Source: Chara braunii (taxonomy: Eukaryota > Streptophyta > Charophyceae > Charales > Characeae). From it: a stretch of 43,001 bases of DNA. Made by a program: the position numbers and the translations under genes. The notes beneath the pieces are model-generated. The model saw only the letters and a list, made by a program, of their open reading frames with translations. It was not told where the DNA came from and did no database searches. Of this stretch, positions 9,636-18,599 are shown in pieces. The stretch is from the NCBI GenBank assembly GCA_003427395.1, contig BFEA01000376.1:137997-180997 (forward strand). The letters run 5' to 3'. Positions within the stretch are counted from its first letter, which is position 1. Every line of letters starts with the position of its first letter.

Positions 9636-10760
9636 GACATATAATGAAGATTGAAAAGAAATCTTTGAAATCTTCTCCAAAGATAGTGTGGTGAACATTG
9701 AAAGAATTCAAGAAGAAAGATTGTTAAAGAATTTGATAATGGATTCGAATGAGACAAGGGAAATGGCAGAAAAAACCTGGTTGGAAAAGGAAAAGAAGAA
9801 GGTGGAATGGAGATAGATATCACATGAAGCAAGACAGCGCTAACAAAAATTAGAAGAGGACCCTGAAAAGTCTAGCACGATGGGCAGAGGAAGGAGCAGG
9901 AACAGAAGTGGATGGAGCAGCAAAGGAACAAGGAGCAGACAATGCCTTTCCGATTTATTCTTCGATTCCTCCAAACAGGCTCAATCCAGACAGTACCTCT
10001 TCCCAATGACTTTCGTCTTTGGCATCCACAATATCTTCCACCTAGACTCTCTCTATGGTTGTTACTCTTCTCTTCCTCTTGATTCTTTCTTCTTTCCCCA
10101 ATTATCATTTTCCTTGGAGAGAAAGGGGAAAGAAAAAAAATCATGAGGAAGAGAGATAAACAACCACAAACATGGTGGATGACAGTGAAAAAAGGGATTG
10201 GAAAGAGGAAGTCTGGGATGGGGTCTGTTTGAACGCAATTAAGGAACATATCCAAAAGGAAAATAGGGAAAGGGCAAATAAATTTGAACTCCAAATGACT
10301 TACATTAGCGAAGAAGAGAAAATGAGACTGAAAGGGGGATGAAGAGAAAGAGAACAAGCTTTCCCATTTATATCCCTCCAAAAAGAGAAGAATAACTGAC
10401 TGCATTGTATGCAGAAGAATACTGAAGCAATTGGGGACAAGGAAGCAAGAAGGAAAAAGGAGAGCATTTGAAGAAAGGACAAGTACAAAATGACAACAAT
10501 TCTTGCCACTATAACAAAAAGAAGAAGGTAGAGGGAAGAAAAGGTAGCCCAAGCGACGAAGGAAAGATTGGGAGAGAGGACTAAAAAACAAGCGGAAAGA
10601 AAGAGGGCAAACAATAGGAGCAAGCAAGGAGTCTGGGCAGGGAAAAAAAGAACCTTCCAAGGAAGAGGCAAAAAAAACACAACTAATAATGCAAGCTGAA
10701 GTCTTGGAAATACAAGTGGAAAGACAGAGTCATTTCCATGAAGAACTCAAATGAAGACAA
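9636..10760. other. Purine-rich (A/G) stretch, possibly decayed retroelement coding DNA
   Basis: The plus strand is rich in A and G. On the minus strand it gives a 262-codon frame (9872-10660) full of Phe, Leu, Ser and Cys, as expected from pyrimidine-rich DNA. Plus-strand readings are Lys/Glu/Arg-rich and broken by stops, reminiscent of a worn gag or coiled-coil region, but no motif confirms that. Confidence 0.25.
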
Positions 10761-11479
10761 CGACTGTGGAAGGGTTGAACTATCAATTTCAGTTTACACT
10801 TTGGGAGAAAGCAGTTTTGAACCGAAGTAGAAGACAAAAATGAACACCCAACTCCAATACAGAGAACACTCAAGAGATACACAGACAATAAAGACCAAAA
10901 TAGGAAAACCTTAGAAAATTTCATAATAACACTTTTCCACACAAACCAAAATTAACTAATCTAGGAGGAACAAAAACACAAAAGCCCCATACTTGGTCAA
11001 ATTTAGCCCATGATACAAACAAGGAGAAACAACTCAAGTATTACGGAGAAAGTTGACGGTCACTCTCACAAGTTGGGAGGAGCTACACTCCAACTCCTAT
11101 AAAAGATAGTGAACGAATAGCCAACCAAGAGATCACATCCCATTTTCCTTCGTATATGAAGGCAAGGGCAGTGAAGCCCCCAGTAGTCTAATGAGAATTG
11201 GGGTCACGCAAGGCTAGAATAGCAAGTTTTAACCCCAGATTCTGGCTAGAGGAACTTTGTCTTTTAGGAAAAGAGCATTGAGTTGGGCTACCAACTGGAC
11301 CTTCTAGGTCACCTAGTTTGCCCAACGGCCCAACCATGCAAGGGCAGAGGACGGTCCCAACCAAAACAGAAAAGAAAAACAAAACTAAAAAAAATAAAAT
11401 TCCCCAAAAAAACCATGTTATGTAGAAAAATAAATTAAACAACTTTTATCGCAGGGTCACCTTAAAATTCTCTACCAAA
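10761..11479. other. No gene recognised
   Basis: AT-rich unique-looking DNA. I see no domain, RNA gene or repeat hallmark. Confidence 0.4.
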
Positions 11480-11575
11480 TTAAAAAAGATATATACACAT
11501 ATATGTATCGTCAAATAGAATATATATCTTATACATATGTTATATAAAATATATATCTTATACATATATTGTCAT
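11480..11575. repeat. AT-rich repeat with 29-bp internal duplication
   Basis: TATATA-rich sequence in which TATATCTTATACATAT occurs twice at a 29-bp offset. It adjoins the tandem tail array of composite element copy 2. Confidence 0.75.
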
Positions 11576-11793
11576 ATAACTATGAACTAAAAGAGCGCAC
11601 TTTGTGAAACAAATGGGAAAGATTATAAAACGAAACAAAGATGAGGGGCACACTTAAACTATTCATTTTTCTATATATTGTCACATAACTATGAACTAGA
11701 GCGCACTGTGCGAAACAAACGGTAAAGATAAAAACAAAACAAAGCAAAGACAAGCAGCACAATGAAACTTTTTATTTTTCTCATTTTTCTTTT

Positions 11794-11914
11794 AACTCCC
11801 CCTTGACTGTGCCTCTCGCCACGTTGATGAAGTTGAGCGCAAGCTGCCCGCATCTCCGTGTGCCATAACGACCCACTTGTATGCTGTAAGAAAGAGGCAG
11901 AGTTAAAGGGGAGG
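11794..11914 (-). repeat. Palindromic tail block
   Basis: The 5' edge AACTCCCCCTTGACTGTGCCTCT pairs imperfectly with the 3' edge AGAGGCAGAGTTAAAGGGGAG. The core GTTGATGAAGTTGAGCGCAAGCTGCC is conserved with the other blocks. Confidence 0.75.
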
Positions 11915-12036
11915 TGATAAACACAAGAAAGAGAGAGAAAGAGAAGAGAACAAAGAACGAAAAACGGAAAGTAAGGACAATAAAAGGCTCAAGAATGAGT
12001 CTGTCCTTGACGACGAAGGCACAAGACCCCTTTTTT

Positions 12037-12167
12037 ACTCCCCTTTCACCGTGCCTCTCACGTACAAGGCTCGCCACATTGATGAAGTTGAGCGTGAGCT
12101 GCCCGCATCCTCACGTACCATAATGACCCACTTGTACGCTGTGAGAAAGCGCCGAAGTAGAGGGGAA
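12037..12167 (-). repeat. Palindromic tail block
   Basis: This block has the same layout as 11794-11914. The stem is extended, since CTCACGTACAAGG near the left edge is matched by CTTGTACGCTGTGAG near the right edge. Confidence 0.75.
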
Positions 12168-12502
12168 GGGATTAAGCACAAAAAAGTGAGATGGAGACAA
12201 GGCAAAGCAAGGAACGACGAAGGGAAAGTAAGAAAAAGGAAGGAGTGTGTAATGAGGATGAAGGCAAAGGAGAGGATTAAAAAAAACTCAAGAACCCAAC
12301 GAAACCGTTTGTCACAACACCTCGTTCATTGTCCTCATCTCCCTCTTTCCCTACGGTTAACCAAACAATTTTGTTTGACGATATAAACTGTCACATATCC
12401 ATGAACTAAAAGAGCGCACTTTTCGAAACAAATGGTAAAAATAAAATAATAAGACCAACACGAGGGCCACACTGAAACCATTCATTATGCTCATTCTTCT
12501 TT

Positions 12503-12628
12503 CAACTCCCACCTGCCACGTACAAGGCTCGCTACGTTGATGAAGTTGAACATGAGCTGCCCACATCCCCGTATGCCATAACGGCCCACTTGTATGCTAT
12601 GAGAAACAAACAAAGTTAAGGGGGAGAG
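12503..12628 (-). repeat. Palindromic tail block
   Basis: This block has the same core (ACGTTGATGAAGTTGAAC) and arrangement, but the left edge is shortened. It is the copy nearest to the RING-like module. Confidence 0.7.
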
Positions 12629-12744
12629 GATAAACACAGGGAAGAGAGATGGAGAGGACAAACAAAGGACGACAAAGGGAAAGTGAGGGAGTGTGGAATT
12701 AAAATTACGCAAAGGAAAGGACAAAAAAAGTCTAAAAAATGAGT

Positions 12745-12950
12745 CTGTCCTTGACGACAAAGAGGACGTACATTGTAAGGATGAGGTGGATGTACACATG
12801 GAAGACCTACCTGAGCATTCTCAGTACAACGATTGCCATGGCGGCTGACATTGAGCATGCCCACCATACACTCTCGACAAATGGCACGTTGATTGCAGGC
12901 CAAAATAAAGGAGGAACGTTCACTACGAAAGACCATGCATTCAGTATAGT
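12745..12950 (-). pseudogene. RING-like module, copy 2
   Basis: The block FILACNQRAICREC (C-x2-R-x2-C-x2-C, with the usual His replaced by Arg) is followed by CVHPPHPYNVRPLCRQG. The HPPHP word and the final CRQG match the modules at 979-1984. One Cys of the last pair has become Arg or is offset, so zinc binding is doubtful. Only one module is visible here against four in copy 1. The frame then runs into the tail array without a domain. The region belongs to a decayed mobile element, not a host RING gene. Confidence 0.6.
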
Positions 12951-13169
12951 GCCCATGACCGTCAAATGGACTTATAGTGTCTAGATGTGGAGGGTGCCTA
13001 CCGTCAGGAATGAAAGGACAATCCTCTACACACAAGGATGCAAAACCATGTCAGTGTACTAGTTGTGACAGGGATGATGGTGGGTACAGCCCAATATAAA
13101 GGTGTTTGCAGATGTATGAAGGAGAAGGTTGCAGAGCGTTGGCACATTGTACTGCTGTAGCATAGGACC

Positions 13170-13618
13170 AGAGGAATGATCTTCGACATAAAAGAGTTTG
13201 CGGACGGTTTGGTGTGGCAAAAAAATGGCATCATTATGTAAGCAATCAGTAACATCAACCATGGTATGGACCATGACGCTGTTGTCCCACAACTCCCAAT
13301 GGTTAGAGGCATGTACAATGGCCATGTAATGGCCAGGTCGGTCCACAATGCAGGCAGAGATGTGGGATGGAGGATCAAACCTGCTCGAGCATTGCGTAGT
13401 TCAAGTTGGTGGTCCCTCATTGCTACTTATAGGACAGCAATGGTGAAGCCTCTTTCCCTGGTGTAATTGCAATCCTATGGCTGTAGGCCGGGAAGATCAG
13501 CATCAAGCTGAAGGGCGATTGCAAGGAAGTCTGACGGTCTACAAAATGGGTGGTGACGAATGTGAAGACAAATATTAGTTGCTGTCAAACCACATAGATT
13601 GGTGAGGATCTCAAGCTG
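13170..13618 (-). pseudogene. Josephin-like cysteine protease domain, copy 2
   Basis: The Cys block NLCGLTATNICLHI (Cys codon about 13594-13592) is followed by CRPSDFLAIALQLD, as in Josephin domains where a helix follows the Cys. Then come GFTIAVL and VAMRDHQLELRN (strand and helix). About 87 residues after the Cys comes GHYMAIVHA (His 13331-13329). WELWDNS has its Asp 15 residues after the His (13286-13284). The closing strand is RKLFYVEDH. In-frame stops lie between the Cys and His halves, so it is a pseudogene. The Cys-His and His-Asp spacings equal those of copy 1 although the sequences differ greatly, which strengthens the domain call. Confidence 0.5.
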
Positions 13619-13822
13619 CTACTGGCCAACAATTGGAAGATCACCCCGATGGTGTTGCAAGCCCAAGATGTTTTGGGTTATTTGCTGATCAATCATTTGC
13701 AGATCACCCATATGGTCTGCACGTGGCGGGGCACAAATTTGCAGTTCATCCAGACGATGTTGATCAGCCATTTGCAAATCCCCCATGTGGTCTACGCTTT
13801 GTGGGTTTAACTGCAATCCGGG

Positions 13823-14620
13823 TCAATCATGTTCCAATCCGTCAACGTTTGGGGCTGAATTATGTTCCAATCCCTCGACGTTTGGGGCTGCATCCTGAGC
13901 AGGGACTGTGCCTGAAATTGGGAGTGCACTTTGGGCGGGGGCTGCATCCTGTTGTGCAGGTAACTTGTGAATATCTAACGCTGAAGGGCATGAAACATGG
14001 TCCCGTGGCTGCCTGCAGGCAGCTGGACTGTCTGCAGGAGGCATAGGGGCGGATATTGTTGTTTGGCACAAAGGAACCGCAATAACTTGTGGAGCAGGCC
14101 GAGAGAGAATCGGGGTAGACAAAGAAACTAGCTGCTGATCCCCGGACAAGCAACGTTGCAGCGCACGTCGGCGACGATGCACGATAAACAGAGTAGTGGT
14201 GTTGCAAACTGAAGATGAACGTGTCTCTGGTAATGAAGATGGAACAACGGGAACAATGGGAACCAGTGAGTCCGTTTGCAAGTGAGACCGTGGAGGAGAT
14301 GGGGGTGGCGAGGAGGAGCGCAAATATCTATGGCCAAGTACAGAACGAGATGAGCGGGGGGTAGATTGAGAAAAATTTAAAAATAAAGGACCTAAGTGTC
14401 GGGGAGTTAGTGATGTTCTTTGCAGTGGAGCTGCGACAGTAGAAACTGCAGCAGGGGGAATTGCAGGTATGGAAACTGCTGAATCAAAAACTGCAGTAGT
14501 AGAAACTATAGCATAATAGCAGTATATTTTTGGCCCGGCCAGGCAAGTGATCTCGGGCCACTCTGATAACCTAGGCACTGAGCAAATTCTAATCATAAAA
14601 GAGGTCATTTGACAGTCCAC
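13823..14620 (-). pseudogene. Ser/Pro/Ala-rich linker of composite element copy 2
   Basis: An open frame of 265 codons without a recognised fold, rich in Ser, Pro, Ala, Thr and Val, with short repeats near its C-terminal end (APNVEGLEH / APNVDGLEH). A second short repeat, DHMGDLQM, lies just downstream in the 13816-13619 frame. It corresponds in position to the Pro/Ser-rich linker of copy 1. Sequence similarity between the two linkers is not evident by eye. The first residues may belong to the LINE junction. Confidence 0.4.
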
Positions 14621-14693
14621 TCCAGGACAAGCCCAGCAGGCTATCTATCCAAATTCTTTTCCTAGCCGATAGCGAAGCACAACAAAAAACGAA

Positions 14694-15617
14694 ATGGAAG
14701 CCCAGAACATCGACCCGCAGAGCGAGACGCTGGAGACTTTTCGACTGAGAAAAGTAAGGGTAGCCAAGTCCAAACCCTGGAAACTGTTCCGACCGGATCT
14801 GTGCATCTCAGAACTAGAATTTGACCCAAAAGAATGGATATGGAAACAGGGTAACTTAGGGAGAACGAGAACAATAGCTGAGTATGATGTCAAATTCGGC
14901 TATGACTTAGGCCTACAGACCACAGACCCTGGTCCCAGACTCGGAAGCAAATTTTGGGAAATTCTGAGTTTGGACCCCTCGACCCCCATATCCATCCCAT
15001 GGACCAAATTCCTAACCATTAGACCGGCGAGGATTCGAAGCATGCAATGGCACTTAGCACACACCTCTCTGCCAACCAATCAATGGCTCCACAAGAGAAG
15101 AAAGTACACAGACCCCGACAGCACTGATATATGCAGACTGTGCACAGAAAACGCCGTGGAAGACATACTCCACTGCACGGAAGCAACATGGATATGGAAC
15201 AAAGTGCGCATCCTATGGACCTCTCTCTTCTCGTCACCCCCCCCAGCCACAACCCCCCTGAACATCCTGCTCCTATCTAATGACACTAACAATCTCAAAG
15301 GTGGCAAGGAAGTGTGGTTCCACCTTCTCAGAAAGCTGGCGCTATGGGTAATCTGGAAGAGGAGATGCTCCAAGACGATCGCAGCAACAGAGGAGCCAAG
15401 AGAGGAAATGTGGGCTCTACTGCTGACGATGGCGGAAACAGAGATTCGATCCAGATGGCGAGAAGTGACCACGACGACCAAAGGCAGACCAGAAAGGACA
15501 GCCACAAAAAGGCGTAAATTCATTAGAGACTGGCTTCTACAGGGAAAGATCGCCACCGTGGTGGACAACAGAGTGGTGTGGAGGAAGTGGCACAACACAA
15601 GAACAGGGTCCCATTGA
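14694..15617 (+). pseudogene. LINE A ORF2 C-terminal fragment with zf-RVT domain
   Basis: This is an open frame of 307 codons, but only the C-terminal quarter of an ORF2 polyprotein. The zinc-binding RVT region lies at about residues 100-170: IPWTKFLTIRPARIRSMQW, LPTNQWLHKRRKY, then CRLCTENAVEDILHC with the C-x2-C...H-C layout and EATWIWNKV. After it comes a helical tail, LLRKLALWVIWKRRCSKTI, seen in all LINE A copies here. It lacks endonuclease and RT, so it has no autonomous role. The ATG is not a native start. Confidence 0.85.
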
Positions 15618-15733
15618 AGTGCAAAATGAGATGATAATCTCAACAGCCTAGACAACTCTCCCCTTTTCTCGCTTTCTACGTAGTATCTGGCAGAGTCACT
15701 ATAGACTCTGAGAGGAAAAGAGGTAGGGCAAGC

Positions 15734-15772
15734 TGACAGTCAATCCTCCGGAAAAGGAGCAATCAATGCTGG
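15734..15772 (+). promoter_or_regulatory. LINE 3'-UTR stem-loop I
   Basis: GACAGTCAATCC, a CTCC...GGAG hairpin, then AATCAATGCTGG. The same arrangement recurs in LINE copies of both families. A role in template recognition by the LINE RT is inferred. Confidence 0.6.
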
Positions 15773-15840
15773 TCAGGGTTCCTTCGGCCAGACGGAAGGA
15801 AGCGTGTGGATGTTCACCATGTATTTCATTTTTCGGCTTG

Positions 15841-15858
15841 CCGGTGGAAAGGAACCGG
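15841..15858 (+). promoter_or_regulatory. LINE A 3'-UTR stem-loop II
   Basis: CCGGTGGAAAGGAACCGG forms a 5-bp stem (CCGGT/ACCGG). Related sequences lie at 19727, 21538 and, on the minus strand, 23879-23897. Confidence 0.6.
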
Positions 15859-15926
15859 ACTGACGCTCCCCAGAATGGATATGGAGCCAGGACCATAAGG
15901 ACCTGTTTGTAATAAAAAAAAAAAAA

Positions 15927-16079
15927 GGTAAAGAGATAGAGTCAAAAGCACAGAGTCAAGTAAGGTCCTGACACAATTATTCCGAAGGGAAGCAATCTAT
16001 GCTGTCAAGATCGTTTGGGAAATAGCAGTTGAAGTTAGCGTGAAATACAGGGGTGGAACAAAGGTAGGTCCTCCCAATC
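15927..16079. other. LINE-related spacer, no gene
   Basis: Short stretch between the LINE A poly(A) and the next LINE 3'-UTR fragment. It contains AAGCAATCTATGCTG, a worn form of the AATCAATGCTG motif, so it is probably another decayed LINE tail. Confidence 0.4.
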
Positions 16080-16405
16080 GGGTAGCAGTTAATGTCCCTG
16101 TCTCAGGATCTCTCGTAATGCGGAGAGACGTTGAGTGAGTACATCTGATGTGAGGGACTACATCTGATGTGAGGGACGCTGGACCCGGTTTCCAGCATTA
16201 TTAACTAGAAACCTGATTTCTGTTCGGGAAAAAAGGATAAGGGCATAGGGAGGGCAAAGGGACACAGGTGCGGTGGGGCAGTAGTATATCCTGACTCAGG
16301 ACGTAATCAATGCCACTGTCTCAGGATCCCTTGATCATAAGGGAGGGAAGTGGTGATTGGGTTTCTGATGTAAGGGATGCTGGACCCGATTTCCAGTTAT
16401 TAATG
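16080..16405 (+). mobile_element. Two LINE 3'-UTR fragments
   Basis: Two successive tails without coding sequence. Each has an AATCAATG-like word, CTGTCTCAGGATC, a CATCTGATGT/TTCTGATGT word and the hairpin GCTGGACCCG(G/A)TTTCCAG (16178-16196 and 16379-16396). The same tail occurs on the minus strand at 18290-18535. They are very short 5'-truncated LINE insertions, or a SINE that shares the LINE tail. Confidence 0.65.
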
Positions 16406-17170
16406 TAAGGCTCACATGATTAAACAATATATACACCAAAAATTTATGGCACAATGGCAGAAAGTTAAAAATCAGCTGGATCTGTTTCAGGCACAGAAAG
16501 ATGTAAAACAAACAATTCAACAATTTTCACGGGACTGGCTGGGCAGCGAGAATGGGGGCCGGATCGCCTTCATCAAGTGGGATGGTGGTCGCGCCCAGGA
16601 AGGCAATGAAGGCACCAAGGAAGGCAACCAGGGGACGATCAAGAGAGACTATTATATCTGCTTCAGAGATTGGACAACGGTGGGCCAAGGGATCCTGTTG
16701 CGGCCACCCTCGGACTTTCCCGACCCTTTCCCGCCCCATTAGCTGACTATGCTGGACATGCAATGGTATGGACCGGAGTAAGTAGGACAGAAGCGGGTAG
16801 ATTGCAACGGTGCCGGCAGACAAGCTGCTTCATTAGGGTGTGACTGAGTCTAGGATCCGGGGAAACTTCGTCCCTCCAGCTGAACCTGTTATGGTCCCCT
16901 TCCCAGCCCTCTTTCCACCACCCCCACCACCCCCATCTTCCGTTCACTACCACTATCATCATGGCACAAACGGTTAGCATCAAAAGGGATGCTGGGCCCG
17001 GTTCCCAGCATGAGACTGGTCTACCAACCTGATGTTGTACTTTCGCTGAACCCATTTTCCAGCAGGTGCAGCTTCCCACCAATAGACTGCAGCCCCTGCA
17101 AGACAGGTAGGAGTGCATGCTCTTATCATCACTCCTATCTGTCGATGCAGGGTTCAAAAAAAAAAAAAAA
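16405..17170 (+). mobile_element. LINE family B, 5'-truncated copy 1
   Basis: It starts inside the extreme C-terminus of ORF2. HMIKQYIHQKFMAQWQKVKN and FRDWTTVGQGILLRPPSDFP match YMIKQFIQQELRAQWQKIKN and FRDWTTVRQEIPLRPPTDFP in the LINE B copy at 38308-43001. The coding part ends near 16742. The 3' UTR follows with two copies of the GCTGG...CCAGC hairpin (16991-17009 and 17045-17063) and a poly(A) at 17156-17170. Confidence 0.85.
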
Positions 17171-17580
17171 GGCTCAGTACATGACAGTAAGAGAGACTTT
17201 TTTTTCTCTTGGTTTTTGGTAAAAGAAATTATAAATTCAGTTGTTGTGAACCCAATTGCTGGTTATGAAAGTTCCATTGTGCTAGGAGCTTGATGCTTTT
17301 TCCGTGACTGCATAACGAAAATGAGCTCTTAATCAATCAGATCAACCAAAATCAGGTTTGGGGGAAGGTTCAAATTTCAAAGTCCATTCATTTGGTACAT
17401 TGTGTCCAGTGACTCCAGTCTGAATTCAGCACCAAGTTTGTAACTTCAATTAGTAGTACTTTTAATTTTCTAATACTTTCTATGTGCTATTGTGTGATGT
17501 AATGATGGATTACCAGGAGAACACAGTCAAACCGTCAAAGTAAACCGACAAATGCACCAGGATCAGAACCAGGACCAGGC
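17171..17580. other. No gene recognised
   Basis: AT-rich stretch between the LINE B tail and the leishmanolysin-like exon. It could be 3' UTR, intron or intergenic DNA of that gene. I see no repeat hallmark. Confidence 0.4.
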
Positions 17581-17929
17581 CTAGAATCGTGCCTCAGAGC
17601 AAGTTGTTCCAGCATAAGGAAATTGGCAATAGCACGTTCCGTTGAAGCACCGCCCCCTCCCTGAACAGGACTCATCTTTGCAGCCGGAACTGAGACACAG
17701 GTCCCATGCAGCCGGGCATGGGCCGAACTCACCACTGCTATAGCCGGCCTTGGAAGGAAGAGCCACAAACTGATTCTCAATACACTCTATCTCAACTCCG
17801 CTGATGTTCACATACAGCCTTGCATTTCCGTCTTTATCCCATTCACAGCGGCGGGGAAAACAACCTGCCCCCTCCGGCTCATGGCTCCATCCATTCCTCA
17901 CCCAAATGGACGCCCCATCTGCGAAACAA
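17581..17929 (-). CDS. Leishmanolysin-like (M8) peptidase, C-terminal exon fragment
   Basis: The frame reads ASIWVRNGWSHEPEGAGCF, CEWDKDGNARLYVNISG, VEIECIENQ, then GEFGPCPAAWDLC, and closes with the EGF-like block CSGRGRCFNGTCYCQFPYAG followed by TTCSE. Cysteine-rich C-terminal regions with VxIxGxxVxC...CPxxxxxC followed by an EGF-like module are typical of leishmanolysin-like zinc metallopeptidases of plants, algae and protists. The HExxH catalytic domain is not in the window. Upstream on the minus strand is a pyrimidine-rich tract with AG acceptors at about 17930-17931 and 17919-17920, consistent with a 5' splice boundary. A TAG follows TCSEARF (17579 region), which could be the true terminus or lie past a donor. 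It may be the last exon of a host gene with long introns, or an orphan fragment. This is the only non-transposon protein signal seen. Confidence 0.6.
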
Positions 17930-17959
17930 CTGTCATAACCGTGATCGAACAAGAGCAAG

Positions 17960-18289
17960 AGGAAGGGAGAATAGAAAGCAAGGAAAAGACAACAAGAAGA
18001 GGCATCAGCCTACTAGGAAGCCATCGCCGGCTAGATGTTTCCTTGATGTTTTGTACTCTTAGCTTCGGTCGACTCTTGTAACTGCAGGATGTCACAAAAC
18101 AATGTGGTACATATTATGTAGAATATGCAGTATACACTAGATAGTGGATACTCCCTGCCACTGTGGAAGGTAAAGAAGGTGATGTTCTCCACACCAGAAA
18201 GTGGTGGATGTGCTTTCTGATTGTTGTAAAAGAAGCACCAATCTGAGTAGGTTGATGCTTTTTCCTTTTTCCTTTTTACGAGAATTGGA
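17960..18289. other. No gene recognised (possible intron)
   Basis: Sequence upstream (minus strand) of the leishmanolysin-like exon. No further exon of that family was recognised before the LINE tail at 18290. Confidence 0.35.
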
Positions 18290-18535
18290 CTTTTTAAGTT
18301 TTTATTAATAATGCTGGAAAACGGGTCCAGCGTCCCTTACATCAGATGTACTCAGTACTACTCACCCAATGCTTCTCCCCGTTATGGTCGAGAGATCCGG
18401 AGACAGCGGCATTGATTACTGCCCGATCGGGAGGATTTACCACTGCTCCATGCCTGCTTTTCACCTTGACTGTCTCCACTATTTCCTGAACAGCGTTGAT
18501 TGCTTCTCTTTGGCAGGATTAACTGTCAGATCCTT
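18290..18535 (-). mobile_element. LINE 3'-UTR fragment, minus strand
   Basis: In minus orientation it holds stem-loop I (18528-18491), then GTAATCAATGCC, CTGTCTCCGGATCTCTCG, a CATCTGATGTAAGGGACGCTGG word and stem-loop II (18331-18313). It ends in an A-rich run (plus T run near 18260-18308). This is the same tail as at 16080-16405. Confidence 0.7.
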
Positions 18536-18599
18536 ACCCGACTTTTGTGCTCTGTACTTTGACCGTCTTCTCTATCTCTAGCTATTTCAACAATCCTTC

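Larger units (their letters stand above)
11576..12770 (-). repeat. Tandem array of composite-element tail units
   Basis: A long unit recurs. It starts with ACTATGAACTAAAAGAGCGCAC (near 11581, 11690 and 12400) and continues through an A-rich stretch to a palindromic block (11794-11914, 12037-12167, 12503-12628). An AG-rich stretch follows, ending in GAGTCTGTCCTTGACGAC (near 11996 and 12739). The units are incomplete and diverged. The array lies directly downstream (minus strand) of the RING-like module of copy 2, the position held by a single block in copy 1. Confidence 0.8.
11576..14600 (-). mobile_element. Composite retroelement, copy 2 (5' part missing)
   Basis: The minus-strand order is: Ser/Pro/Ala-rich linker (14620-13823), Josephin-like domain (13618-13170), one RING-like module (12950-12745), tail array. 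This repeats the second half of copy 1 in the same order. The RT half is absent: a 5'-truncated LINE on the plus strand begins at about 14600-14690 and seems to have replaced or cut it. No inverted repeat like that of copy 1 was found at either side. Confidence 0.65.
14600..15926 (+). mobile_element. LINE family A, 5'-truncated copy 1
   Basis: The 3' end of an L1-like LINE: the C-terminal part of ORF2 (14694-15617), a 3' UTR with two hairpins (15734-15772 and 15841-15858) and a poly(A) tail (15913-15926) preceded by GACCATAAGGACCTGTTTGTAATAAA. The same 3' UTR ends the near full-length copy at 23794-31930. Alignment with that copy (KFFS-PIAKH against KFISDPIIKH) suggests the truncation point is near 14600. 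It is typical of abortive target-primed reverse transcription. Confidence 0.85.

Noticed and set aside
9872-10660. 262-codon minus-strand frame rich in Phe, Leu, Ser and Cys
   Set aside because: It arises from pyrimidine-rich DNA; no signal peptide, periodic membrane segments or domain pattern is convincing.
11794-12628. Hammerhead ribozyme in the palindromic tail blocks
   Set aside because: The core has TTGATGAAG but no CTGATGA...GAAA pair with the required three-stem layout on either strand.
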